Positions 34,735 through 46,600 of a stretch of DNA of 64,000 nt are shown one piece after another. The position numbers were made by a program, and so were the translations under genes. The notes beneath the pieces are model-generated. The model did not search any database and was not told where the DNA came from. It was given only the letters and a program-made list of their open reading frames with translations. The stretch's first letter is position 1, and each line of letters starts with the position of its first letter. Origin of the DNA: Dichotomocladium elegans. Lineage: Eukaryota > Mucoromycota > Mucoromycetes > Mucorales > Lichtheimiaceae. The DNA lies in NCBI GenBank assembly GCA_025716815.1, contig JAIXMN010000002.1:1612001-1676000 (forward strand). Reading direction: 5' to 3'.

Positions 34735-36122
34735 TTACAGAGACTCAGGGTCCTTAGTCCGAATATCTCTCTTGCATAAAGGACAGCTTGAATTCAAGAG
34801 AAGCCACTCACTGACACAGTCCTTGTGGAAATGATGTCTACACCTAAAGAAATGATCACCGGATTCTGTCAAATCAAGTCGTTTCTTTCGCGCCTTCTCG
34901 ACAAATCACATACCATAATTTGCAAACAAGATCCTCATCCTCGTACTCAGAAAGGCAGATGGAACACAGAGCGTCTTCAACGGGTGTTATTGTCAAGCGT
35001 TCGTATATCCGCCCTGGATCTTTTTCTGTTTTGTTCCGTCTTAATAGCCGTTTGAAAAAGGCCGGCCGTTTCTTTTTTGATTGCTGCTGTCTCTGCTGAT
35101 TCTCTTCTGAGGATTGTGGTGATATATTTTCACGTTGGCCAAGTTCTGTCTGTTCTGCTTGTATCCCACGCGTTTCTGCATAATATTGATAAACAGGAAG
35201 CGCATCGATCTCTTCCTGTGTCGCGCCCACGACAAAGCCCGGGCCATATCCGAGATTCAAGGTCCGCATCATCACTATCAAGCAATTATCCCCCCCCACA
35301 AAATCCATCAGGTCCGAATTTCTCGGCATGACAAGCACAAGGATGCAATTACCGAGCACGCATGGGAGGCAAAACACCACCGATGCACAGATAACGACCG
35401 GGATCAATATCATGCCATACCCGAGAAGGACCCATACCAGCGCCGTGAAAAACAGGACCGGTGCTGTCTGCGAGCACGCGCCAGCCGTGAATAAAAAATA
35501 ATTTCCAACGATAAACCACACTATTCCGAATACATATAAGAGGGAATTGAGCCTATATATCATCATTGTGAGTACGGATATCGAGCATGGAATCCGCTGT
35601 CTCTTCTCACCGGTCTGTCCACCTCCGCTGAGGCCGAGAACTGTCCTGTCCCTCTAGCCGTTCTCTGGCTCTCTGCATATGATAATAGACGACCAACGGC
35701 AAGCTGACAATTGATCGGACAAGAAACACAATTAAAAAAACATCTAGCGGTTTGTCACACCGGTGGCCTCTAGAGATGACGAGTGCGGGAACAATACTCC
35801 CCAGCTAAGTATACCGAGGCGCTATGAGCGTCCAATCAAGGATAGATATCATCCCCAGCCTTCTCCTCCTCCCGTTCTGTATTACTTGTAAAAGTACGAT
35901 GGCAGTAGAACACAATAAGAAGGCTTTCCGTGCATTGGATATGCCTCCCCAGGCTCCGCTTAGAAAAAGGAGGCGGACTGTGCGGGGAGACGACGGTTCG
36001 GTGGAGTTCATATTGTCTGCATGCCTAGACTGCGCAGTCTCGCTCATTTCTGGAGGAAGACGATCTTGATGATTTGACGTTAATGGAGCATTTGCTTGAG
36101 TTGCTGTGTCGAGAGTGTTCAT
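34735..36122 (-). CDS. Multi-pass membrane RING-H2 E3 ubiquitin ligase
   Basis: Four or more exons encode a membrane-bound ubiquitin ligase. The N-terminal exon (36122 to about 35884) has a soluble Ser/Thr-rich leader and a first membrane segment, [15 protein letters not shown] 74-bp intron joins it to [20 protein letters not shown] and [20 protein letters not shown]. The next exon adds [18 protein letters not shown] and two further hydrophobic segments, [19 protein letters not shown] and [19 protein letters not shown]. After a linker and a basic [16 protein letters not shown] region the RING-H2 begins, [15 protein letters not shown]. It ends after an intron with [14 protein letters not shown] and [10 protein letters not shown]. 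All eight zinc ligands are present. The architecture resembles fungal and plant multi-TM RING ligases. The substrate is unknown. Confidence 0.88.
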
Positions 36123-36701
36123 GAGCCGAATGCCAAATGGTCACAGCAGGAAAGAGTGTCCGAGAAATTTTTCCTGGGAGAGAACAAAAAAATTCATGCC
36201 TTGGGAGTTTCTGCATTCGAAAATGGAAAAAAAAAAGCCTTGGCTCTGTCCCCATCTTCGACCCTTTTACAGCACGGCCAGAAGCTCAAGGTAAGATGTA
36301 CCGCCAAAGCTCGCTTGTGGCATTCTTGTTGGAAGAATGCACTGCTCACCGAACCAAGTATCAGTTTCAAGAGTTCTTCCCCCGCCCTTCCCCCCCCCCC
36401 AGCATCCTTGGTCATCCTGCTGCAACACAACGAAAATCTACTAAATCTGGAAACTCATTGGGAAAGCACGTGACGTTGCTAATATCACCGCTAATGCAGC
36501 TTAGGTCAGTCGGCATGTGTGCACTGGGTCAGCATAGCATCGTGCGTGATGGTGCAATTCCAGGGCGTGCCCAGCTCTTTGGCATGACCTTATGATAGCA
36601 TATGCACACATATCTACAATGAATAGCTATTGGCACATACATTTATCTTACACGGTATATTTTTATTTCTAGTACTCTAGTGATGGAAAGCAAAAAAAAA
36701 T
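36123..36701. other. Intergenic region, no gene
   Basis: About 580 bp between two minus-strand genes; promoter of the RING gene plus 3' flank of the YeiH-like gene. Plus-strand frames here show no domain. Confidence 0.4.
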
Positions 36702-38460
36702 CTACATAAAAGTGAATGCTATCCAGGACAGCAGGGCAGTAACAACGATATCTACCATCTGAGCGACAATATACAAAGAGCACAACTTCCCAAGATCACG
36801 AATATTTCGCTTCATCTCGTTGATGGTCAGCCCTAGTCCTATGCTGACGAATGACATAGTTGAGAACCATTCCGATACGTAGAAGCAATAGTTATTGACG
36901 TTGGTGCGGAGCTCGGCATCATCGCCAAGGACTGTGTTGAATAAAATGGCCGTGATGATGAATCCCAGTACAAACTTGGGAAACCGCCTCCAAAGCAGAA
37001 CGTACACCTTCTCCGACTTTTTTCCTTTGGGAGAGTAAGTCCCCATCTCTGAGGATGAAATTAGCTCTTCTTCTTCTCGACGACGCTCCATCCTGAGCTC
37101 ATATTTGGACCAGCCCCAGGCTACGATGACTGATAGAGGACCAATCAAAACATTCTGCATCATCTTCACCACCGCAGACGTATCAATGGCTTCCTTGTCC
37201 CCGTAGATACTTGCCGCGGCAATAACACCACCTGTTGAATCAACACATCCGCCAAACCACGCGCCACTTACTGTGGGAGACATATCAAGGTGTTTTGCGA
37301 TATACGGTAGCGCAATAATGCTCGGGATTGTGAAGATCGAGATAATTGCAATCGGCATCTGTGTCTTGTGGGGAACGCCCATACTCGAGCCAAGCGCAAT
37401 GGCCGCGGAAGAGCCGCAAATGAAGGTTGCTCCCGAGAGGATGATCGATGTCTGCTTATCGATTTTTAGTATCCGCCAACCTAGTATAGCGACCACCATA
37501 AATAACGTGGGAGTGTCGATCCAGCTCACAAACAGAGCTCTTGGTGCAAGCGGCCGGAGAACTGCGATGTCAATACACAAGAGCACCAAACTAGTAGCAA
37601 TGTAAAGCTCTGTCTGCTGAGCGACCTTAATGCTCTTGGGCATCTTTCTGCCCATCCAGTCGATGATATTTCGGAGAAGAAAACCGAATATGATTGCCCA
37701 GATGGATGAATTGAGGCTTGCCTTGCTGAGCACAACTAGTCACAGACTGTGTTAGAAGATCAGGCGTAGGTAGATCGGAACACCCTCGGAATAACATCCC
37801 CCCACCACCACCCCTGCTTATACGTCGATCCTTACCATTGCTTGCGAGCATCTTGCTAACAAGAGAGACAAAGAACACGACCAGATAGCCGATAGGATAC
37901 AACTGCCATCCTACCGCTCGTACAGAAGCCATGCAGAGCCAGAGCAAGAGACCCATGGCAACGAAAATAACAAAAAGGGCGTAGTTGCCAACAGCGGCGA
38001 ACGTGAGAAAAGGATTCTCGCTCCACTCTAAAAAGGTGGGCTCGGGAATACCGTGCCGTACTGCTGCAGCAATGCAGCCAAAGAAGATTAGCCCAATCCA
38101 GCAAGACCACCAGTCTTCAGTATTCCACCACATTAGCCACTCCCGACGGGACGAGGGTGCCTTTGGATGCAGAGATTTGACGGATTCAGCATCGGTGGTC
38201 GGGGGTGAATAGGGGAGCGCTGTCGATTTACCCACGTTGCTGCTGGAGAACGTGGTAGCGAACACAGCGTCGGCAGTAGCAGCATTGGTGTGGGTAGTGC
38301 TGGGACATGCAAGCTCGATGTCAACGGAAGGAGGGTGGTTTTTTGAGTGTGAAAGTTCGTGTGATTGCTCTTCCTTTGTCGCCATATTGAGAGCTTGAAA
38401 AGCAGAGCTGCAGGCTTGGGCGAGGGTTGTCTTATACCCTTTCATGCGGAGTTTGACCAT
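36702..38460 (-). CDS. YeiH/UPF0324 family membrane protein, putative anion exporter
   Basis: Two exons (38460-37836 and 37735-36702) give about 552 residues. A disordered, Ser/Thr-rich N-terminus of about 110 residues is followed by WWSCWIGLIFFGCIAAAV and about ten further membrane segments, for example GNYALFVIFVAMGLLLWLCM and IGYLVVFFVSLVSKML. The diagnostic part is in exon 2: LNSSIWAIIFGFLLRN, SGATFICGSSAAIALGSSM, VSGAWFGGCVDSTGGVIAAA and SFVSIGLGLTINEMKRNIRD. These match PF03601 (bacterial YeiH, suggested sulfate or sulfonate exporter). A charged loop, ERRREEEELISSS, interrupts the C-terminal half. The transported substrate is not established. The ATG at 38460 was kept; MATKEEQSHE at 38385 is a reasonable alternative start. 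Confidence 0.88.
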
Positions 38461-38882
38461 GTTGACTCTTTTCCCATCAAGAGAAGGAAGGGTGCAAAAT
38501 ACATTTTTACAGGGGACCTTCTCACTTTTGGTTTCGCGGGTGAAAGCAGACGAAGAAGAAAGGAAGAAACGCGGCTATCTTTTTTCTGCTTGATCCGTGC
38601 ATTTTGACGGAATGAATAGTCACCCTATCATTCTGCACAGCAGAGCAATGACGCCTTCGATGGAGCTGATGATTGGCGTGGGACCTTGGGGGTCCTAGCA
38701 CCCGCTCGGCGGGATTTCATAAAGCGCGAAGGATTTCCTTATTGCTGCCGTACTTTATTTTTAAATCAAGTTGGCGTCATGTGATCACGGATATCACGCC
38801 ATCAATTTGCAGTATTTGCGTTTCGGTCGAGGTAATTTATGCGTGTAGAATATCAAAGTATCAACAATATATATATATATAT
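38461..38882. other. Upstream region of the YeiH-like gene
   Basis: Short non-coding stretch containing the promoter side of the minus-strand gene and a (TA)n tract at about 38867-38884, which touches the left edge of the dispersed repeat. Confidence 0.4.
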
Positions 38883-39828
38883 ATGATACAAGCAGGCACT
38901 CCACCGCTTCAGACCATCATCGTTATGTAGCCTGCTTGTAATATTAACAAACAATCGCGTTGGAAAATGGACGTGAATGTTCCACAAATGACAATGCACC
39001 AAATGACAGCCTTCCGTGTTGATAGAGCAGAACTGTATCATTAGAACAAGAAACACATGGAGAGTTCCTAACGACTGGATATAGTTCGTTCCGCGCGCAC
39101 GTGCCGCATCGTACCATGGTTTCATTCCTGCTCTATAGATTTTTTAACACACAGCGTCTCCCTTGCACACTTAGCTAGCTGGTCAGAAGTGGTGTTCCCG
39201 CCAACGATGGATCAATGTTTACATACTCTATTGTTTTATCTGCATAAACTAGTACACAGCAGGGCGAAAAAAAATTGTGCAGCATTGCGGTCAATGTTGA
39301 TTAGACTTGAACATGTCATGCAGTCCGCCGTTAGTTACATTACCACCAATTGAAAAAATTGAACGATTTCGTATGCAAATCTACCGTCTGGATCCCCTCC
39401 ATCCAATTTCCCTTGGTTCCTGGCAGGGGGCCTAGAACTCTGCCTGTCAGCAATCGGAAGGCGTTAAGTTCCCGCCAGGTCTTCGATAGAGACCCGCCCG
39501 CGAGGAGCGTACGGTGTTGCCAGCGCTTGCGTTGGTTAGGCCAACCGTGAATGGGTCGCTATGACGGAATGTGTTGATACTCCCGCCTCTCAACTGTCGC
39601 CGTAGTGCGCTTATGTTGGCAGGTAAAATAGTTCTTGGCCTAGAGTTACAAAAAGTGGTAAGATCACAGAGATGGCTTGTCATTTCAGCGATCTCTCCGG
39701 TACTGCGGCTCTCTGGGAAGCCATGCCCCAGTTGAATGGAGGTGTTTGGGAGGGGGACATTTAGACTGTAACGACGAACAACGAATTTCAATGAACCAAG
39801 CTCATTTCCGCATGGTGAGTAAGCCGCA
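38883..39828 (+). repeat. Dispersed ~0.9-kb repeat, copy A
   Basis: The stretch aligns in direct orientation with 59048-59936, at an identity I judge by eye to be about 75-85 percent. Shared blocks include GTTCCCGCCAACGATG, CTGTCAGCAATCGGAA with one change, TGTTGCCAGCGCTTGCGTTG-like sequence, GGGTCGCTA followed by GACGGAATGTGTTGATAC, and GGACATTTAGACTGTAAC. A small frame starting MACHFSDLSGT at about 39672 is kept in both copies. No transposase or reverse transcriptase is visible. It may be a solo LTR or other non-autonomous element; the class is unknown. ACAAGCAGGC and its inverted copy sit at the left end. Confidence 0.8.
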
Positions 39829-41106
39829 ACCGTGCATCGAGTCATATCTCATTGGGAAAAATCCAAACCGGTAAACCGATAGATCACTTTGCATAAATAT
39901 CAGAGCTAATATACCCGTATTATTAGAAACAGAAAGTCCCAAGTATGGATTTTTCCATCAGCATATAGCCCTTGTTAGGGTTAGGCTCCCTCCAGAAAAG
40001 TTGGCAATGTCATATAGAATATGGGCATCTCAATTTGGCCCATTCAAAGTAGACCTTAACATTGTTGCTTGCTTTAACTATATCTCTTCAGACATTGCAT
40101 TAAATGCTTTCCCGTCTCCACGAAGTGGCCTAACTCGGCAATGGGCATGATATCGCTCGTCGTCATCCTGTTTCCCGTAAAGGCAGGTACCATTCCACCT
40201 CTTCAATAAGATATATTTGCAAGTTTTAACATTTTTTGCCTTCTGATTAGGGCCACTCACGTTGTGAATGAAGTCACATTTAACCTAATGTTTTCCTTTT
40301 CTTTTTGTTACACTGAAATACTCGCGTGAGTTACGTATTGTTTATACAAGTCAAAGAATTGTTTGGAAACATGATTACTTACAGAAGCTAAGATTGAGCA
40401 ATCAAGTCTTCCTGGTTAGGCAATAAACAAACTATAGGGTTATTTCCATCCGCCTGGACGACCACAGATGACAATCAATATACACATTTACCATTACACC
40501 CACCACAGATCTGTAACTTTATACGGGATGTCAGTCGATATTCGCGGTAAATGTCAAAATGACCCGTGAGGAAATGCTTACAAAACACAGCGGAGCCGTG
40601 CAATACGGGTTCTGTCTTTCGGCTACAGATAGGAAGTGTCGCTCTCACATCATCTCTTTGCAAATCATAAACCTATGCCGCGTTGCTTGGATCATAAAGC
40701 TGATGGATTAACGCAATCTTGTGCCATTCTTGTCCAGAGAACGCGTATGCGCTTTGAAAATTTCCTGTGAAAGCATAAAACTCTGTGCGTATCTAGAACT
40801 AATGATCATGTTAAATGCCTTGTATGAAAATTCCTATTTGGTATTACAATATGTATTACGCATAACAATGCTTTTCTGATGAGGCACCTCTACTAGCGTG
40901 TTTTGTTATCGTCGACGATTAGAGGTTTATTGTAAAAGTTATAATAATAAAGCCTATAACCAAATGGTGCCTTAAGAAGCATTAAACATTTAAAAACCAA
41001 CAGCAAGCATTTCAATGGAAAGTGTACATATTACTACATTTAATGGATAAACACTATATTCCTCTATTGTTCATATGCCGAAATGATGCAGGATATACTT
41101 CGTTGC
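39829..41106. other. Intergenic region, no gene recognised
   Basis: About 1.28 kb, AT-rich, with only short frames and no domain. It lies between repeat copy A and the 3' end of the pepsin-like gene. Confidence 0.45.
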
Positions 41107-42556
41107 TCATGCCAACAAGAGAGTAGTGGAAACAAATACGATCAACGTGGCTGTCATAGTAAGGACGGGGAAATGAGGTGATGCCGACGTCTTGTCTTTA
41201 TCAGCATTCAAGGTCGTCACTGTCGCCTTGCCGTTGACTGTGGGGGCCAGTCCTACTTTATGCTCTTCGAAATTGAAGTCGAGGTATAAATGCCGCAAGA
41301 TGCTTATACCAATGAAGTAATTGGGTCTTCCTTCTACCGCTTCCATAAAAGCGATCCCAAGGGCGCACACCTCGCCATTCTCAGCTATGACCAGGCTTGA
41401 GACCGGGACGTCAATCTGAACAGGCTGGGCCGATTTGGTGTTCGAATCAGAAAGTTGGAGCTGTAGTCTGGCGGATGATTCACGGACCATTTTACACTTG
41501 ACGGTTGTCGTGCCCTCTGGTGAAATGGCAAAGTTGTCTTTACCAACTAATCCTTCCATCATGCCATCGGCCATGCTTTTGGGTAGCATCAAGGAAAGAT
41601 ACATGGTGCTAATAACAAAAGGTGTATTTTCCGGAATGTCTACACCGTCATACTTCACCAACGGATTGGCGATCTGAATTCGCTGGCCATAGAGTGCCCA
41701 CTGCTGATTGACAACCTTGGTGAATATATTAGGTGCGCTGTGAAGATACGTAAGACTGCCTCCGGTAAATTTGGTCGAATCTATGCCGCCTAGGATGAGC
41801 TCACCGCCTTGCGAGACTGCGTATGGTAGGTTCACATTAGGATCATCCACATAAATCGAGAAAGAGGAGAAAAAAATCCAATTATGCGCAGCAGTTGTGT
41901 GGTCCCAGGCTTTGCCTACTCCGTCTTGATATCCGAGGCCGATCATACCGTTGGCAACTTTGCCACTGTTTGGATTAATGTTGGAGTAAATATTTGAGAC
42001 CTTGTTAACCAGGAATATTTCCTGGGACTGGAAGGTCACGCTACCAAGTTGAACCTTGTCAGTGACAAAGGAACCGCTCACCGTAGCAACCATGTAATCG
42101 ATGATAGCAGATCTATTCTCATGCTTCAAGGTTAACGACTTGCTTGGGTCGAAACGTGAGAACGGACAGTTATCAAGAGGACAATCGCTGGAGGGGATCC
42201 AAAGAACATCACTAAGCGTATATGGGACGTTATATATGGCGTGCGCTCGGTATACATACAATCTCAATGAGGAAGAGAGATCAATTGACCAACCTTCCGG
42301 TATCGATGGCAACGTCTATAGTGACAGGCGGCGTTCCAACCTGTATCTCGACCAAATACTGAATTGCGTTGTACATAGGCACCGAAATGGCGTCTCGCTT
42401 CCCAAAAAGCGTTGAGGATGTAAATTCAGCTTCGTCAATGGCTCTTCGCGTCAGCGGCAAACGTATCACTTCATTTTTGGGAGCTGCATCGACAGACGAC
42501 ATCAGCAAGCACGTCAAGGCAGCGCCGATGGATATGATCTGTGTGGATACGAGCAT
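41107..42556 (-). CDS. GPI-type pepsin-family protein lacking the second catalytic Asp
   Basis: Two exons (42556-42294 and 42211-41107) give 455 residues in the pepsin A1 family. The start MLVSTQIISIGAALTCLL is a signal peptide, followed by a propeptide with dibasic KR sites. The first active-site motif is intact: VEIQVGTPPVTIDVAIDTG joins across the 82-bp intron to SDVLWIPSSDCP. The flap, the GMIGLGYQDG region and GGELILGGIDSTKFTGG are also present. The second motif, normally hydrophobic-Asp-Thr-Gly-Thr, reads PFVISTMYLSLMLPKSMADG, so Asp-Thr-Gly is Ser-Thr-Met. The protein is therefore probably inactive as a protease. The C-terminus, FPVLTMTATLIVFVSTTLLL, fits a GPI-anchor signal. A TATA-like TAAATATTTGTATATAAA lies upstream on the minus strand (about 42635-42652). 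A role as a wall-bound binding or decoy protein is inference. Confidence 0.9.
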
Positions 42557-45271
42557 CTTGAAAAGGCTTTTAAGAAGACCGGGATGGATAGAAGTGTCTG
42601 GATGATAGAAACAAGGTGGGTCCTTGTTTGGATTTATATACAAATATTTAGCTTTAACGTTACGCAAAATGGGGTCGAATTTATACACAACTGTGGTATT
42701 TTGTGCATCTAGCTGTGACCCCAAAATATATTTCTGATGTCCTGTCTCCATCTGAATGGGGGGGTTGCACCACATGGGACACATAGGACCACGGATTACG
42801 GCTTATTCCAGCTGGAAAATCAACGTTAGGGCTCTACTGTTTAGTGTAAATGAACGTAGATGTTCCTGCTCAATTTCGCCATCCAAAAGGTGAGCATACC
42901 GGAAAAAGAATTGCAAGTTATTGGGGATCCTTAAGTAGGCTTCCGCAGTATGCTTTTCGAAAGAAGGTCCGCCCATTGAAGCCTGAGTTTATTAAACATA
43001 AAATCATGTGTAATGTCTGTCAACTAGAGTTAAATCGTCCCATTGGTCCAAATTTACCAACGCGTGTGGAACCATCCATTATGCAATTCATCCGAGAAGT
43101 TTTCACCATATATAAACACACACTCTAATGCCGGAATGGAATAAGATTTTAGTGTGTCCACCGTGTAATTCCTAAACCAGATTTTCATTTGAAAAATCTT
43201 CTTCTCCATGCTTCTGAGTACTGCGATTACGCGTTTCTCTGCACACAACCGATAGCGTGCACATATGTATGCGTCCTGAAAACTCACTGGGACTATTCCC
43301 AAGGAAGTTTCGAAAATAAAATTTCCAGATTTGAGGGCCCGTATTAATTTGGAATGTGTAATACAGTACTTTATTTTTCCAAGCTCCCATCGAGGAGCAT
43401 GCACATCCTTCATTCTGTGTTCGCAATTACTCAGGGAAAAAATAAACGAATCCTCTTTTAGTAAAAAAGACGAGATTGACATTTACCAGGAAGGCATTAT
43501 ACATTCCTGGCTTTAACAGATTTCGTACGCGTCTTCCTCAATGGATAGAACAAATTTTTGATCATCAACTTGCAATAATCTCCAAGACAACATAACTTTT
43601 AAATTGCCGACATGTAACCTTCATTTAAGAAAGAGAACGTTACTGACTGCGCATCATCTTCATGTTCTATGTATATTCCGCGAACAAGACGTATCTTTCG
43701 AAACCCGATATAATTTCGCAATGTATGGCGCAGTATTTTTTATTCCCGCAACAGACATGTGCAAGAGTATGTAACACCCGCCAAAACACACAAAGTACGA
43801 GAGTATCGCGGTCAATTATTGATACTCTGGTGTATTTTAAGAGATACATAAAACTAATACGCCTATAAGAAGTCTACAAGATGATCAATCCAAACAGACA
43901 TGCCATTTAGTTCCCATTCACACTGGTGCACAAGGAATAACGTACTCGACAAGCTTCTAATATGGACGTCGATAAGACTGTGTATCATACAAAATATAGT
44001 CTTTGTTCGTCGTTACAAATTGGTGTACCTTTCGAATTGTCTAATGGTATGATATACAATTCTGGATACGCCAATGTTTTGGTATATTCCCATAAATCTC
44101 ATTGGATTCGCTGAGAGGAGAAGAATATAAGAAGAATTCCTTCGATATCAATGACAATATAACCCAACAGTTATGGGATGGCCATCGCAAACAGAAAGAA
44201 CTACTGCTATATACCATTGCACATGTGGCCGCTTGGTAAAGTGTATCAGAGTAGAAGATAATTGTCATATGAAAAAGTTCCGATTACCCTCACTCGATCG
44301 CAGCAATAGTATTGCATCAGTTAAGGGTTAAGGTTGGTCTTGAGACTGATGTGAGTCTGAGGAAAATGTACTGAAGAGTACCGCCTTTTTACTTCGCCAG
44401 AAATCTTCAATGCAATGAATAGTAATCGAGTGATAGCTAGGATTTTGAGATCAGATCTGAGCTACGAGATTGACCGAAGAACTAGTGGGATAAGAATGGA
44501 AGACGAGGCAGGTACGTAGTACTAAGTATTTTGCACAATGAACATGTCCTAACAGAATGGGAGGGAAAGATAGATCAACCAATCCGAACTGGGATAGCGC
44601 AGGAATAAGGGAACAGAAAGCGCGTAGGCCAGAGCAAAGATAACTTTTATTTTTGTACTAAAGCAGGCATTCATACCTTCTGAATCGTTAATCCATATCG
44701 CACACGCCTTGGAAAGGCAGACCAGTCCGGGGCAGGAAATCAACAATTACAACCAGTATGGTCTTTCTGACCTGGTAACTTGGGAGATTACCCTTGTCGA
44801 AGCACCTGAGGGAATTCCGGATTATCCGATCGCAAGTCCGCTAAGATCTCTCATGTTTTTGCAGCAGTCGTGTCGAAGAGTAGTGAATACCACCCCCCTT
44901 ATGTGTTTTATTAACGTCTTTCAATGAATGGGATTCCAATTCGTCGCAATCATACAAAATATGAAATGTGCAAGCACTAAAGACCATCTCCAACCTGTTA
45001 TGGTTGTTAGATAGTAAAATCTATGTATCCTACCAAGTGCAAGATAAATGGCAGATCATTGACCGTATGATTAAAACGTTGTCGGGGGAGCTTGAGATAT
45101 TTTTGCTTTTCAAATTCAAGGAATGCACCCAAGGTTAATGTATGAACGGTGTACAAAATCTAATCAATCAAAGCGTTGGCATACGTACTCAGCTTAACCC
45201 CATGCATGAATTGATGACGGATTGATAACTGCTCTCCCCTAGCCGGTGATGATCAAGGGGCAAGTTACTGT
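42557..45271. other. 2.7-kb gene-poor region
   Basis: AT-rich with short frames only. It begins with the promoter of the pepsin-like gene. Frames at 43054-43482 (minus) and 44041-44268 (minus) have no recognisable domain and may be decayed transposon material, given the transposase relic on the right. No RNA gene was recognised. Confidence 0.45.
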
Positions 45272-46600
45272 TTGCCCGATAAATCCACGTGCCTGTATTA
45301 TCAGGGTTATACACTGGTGATGACAAAGCAAATGACACATACGGAAAGATGCCGCAAAAAAAGATTTCTCTTTTATACATTTTTCCATTCTGAAATGAGC
45401 AATCTAATTTTCTACCAAGATGGCCAAGGTCATGTCGTTGATGAGCGTGGCTGTCCTGAACCTACGGAGTATGTTGTTGATGTTCTCACACTGAATATCT
45501 GCGTAACATATCGTACAAAGATAACCCTGAGCTTACTCTCACACACATTCCACAGCGAAAGGATACATACATTCCGATGAAAGAAGCGGGGATCAAGCGC
45601 AATTACATAGCGTACACTGACCAAGACAAGGTCATATTTTGCAAACTGATGTTTGAGAAGATCTTGAGTGCATCAGCTGCTAGGACTCCATATTCGTTCA
45701 GCCCAGCGATGGGCATTGCAGTATGAGAAGGACCCTGGCAGCATCTTTAAGAAACCTAACGCGGGAAGGATCGTTCGCGTATTCTCAATGAAGAGCATAA
45801 GCGCATTATTTTAGAATGCGTTGATGAAGACCTATCCATTGTCTTAAGAGTAGCTGCTCCAACGATTTGAGGCTCTCAAAGTATCTAAAACGACGCTCCA
45901 TCGATTTATGAAAACGTATGCAACTTGTCATTAAAAATGGTTAGGTTTCAGCTTATCGACACGAATAGTGCTGCGAAGATCCAAGAGCGCCATGACTGAG
46001 TTTGCAGATGGGATAGGACCGACATTGACTTCAAAAGCTGTATTTTCTTGATAAGTCTGGATTCCATATAAACATGAAATGCAGCATGGCGTGGTCTAAG
46101 AAAGGGCCCCCTGCAGTGGTTACAGTACCAAGGACAACCACAATTGTGGGAGCTATCTCAGCATCAGGCATCATTCAATGTAGCTTGAGACTCCCGCAGG
46201 CACCAATAAAGAAAAGAAGTGGGCAGGTCAATCTGATGTTGCGAGCAGAGGAACTGCAACTGGAGATCATCTCAGCTTCTTTAAGGCAACAATGGACGAG
46301 ATGGATAAGTATGAACATATGAAGGGCCATTATTTGGTAATGGATAATGCACCGATCCATACGGCTCAGGATATCTCTGAATAAGATCGAGTCTCGGGGA
46401 TATATGCTTATCTTCCACCATACTCGCCTGAACTCAATCCTATTGAGCAGTTTTGGTCAGTGGTCAAGAGCAAAGTTAAATGCAATAAGTTCTTGGAAAG
46501 CGAGACGTTGATAATACAGATCAGCGAAGTATCCAACAGCTTAAAGCTGAGCGATTTCGAAAGTTTCGTTTATCATTCTCATATGTGCTTAGTTAACTGC
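45272..46600 (+). pseudogene. Decayed Tc1/mariner transposase
   Basis: Successive frames carry the parts of a Tc1-type transposase in order. The N-terminal leader is LIFYQDGQGHVVDERGCP (45400). A helix-turn-helix region includes NEEHKRIILECVDE (45795-45835). The first catalytic Asp lies near FLDKSGFH-like sequence at 46045, followed by MAWSKKGPPAVVTVPRTTT (46086). The second Asp is in HYLVMDNAPIHTAQDIS (46330), and the Glu is in YLPPYSPELNPIEQFW (46412-46460). Several frameshifts and stops separate these blocks, so no full protein can be made. The DDE residues themselves are kept, so the decay is not ancient. The last codons (FVYHSHMCLVNC) abut the end of the minus-strand Fanzor-like relic. 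Terminal inverted repeats were not located. Confidence 0.85.

Noticed and set aside
43801..43827. Small hairpin GAGTATC...GATACTC
   Set aside because: A 7-bp stem with a 13-bp loop is expected by chance in AT-rich DNA and has no flanking repeat structure.
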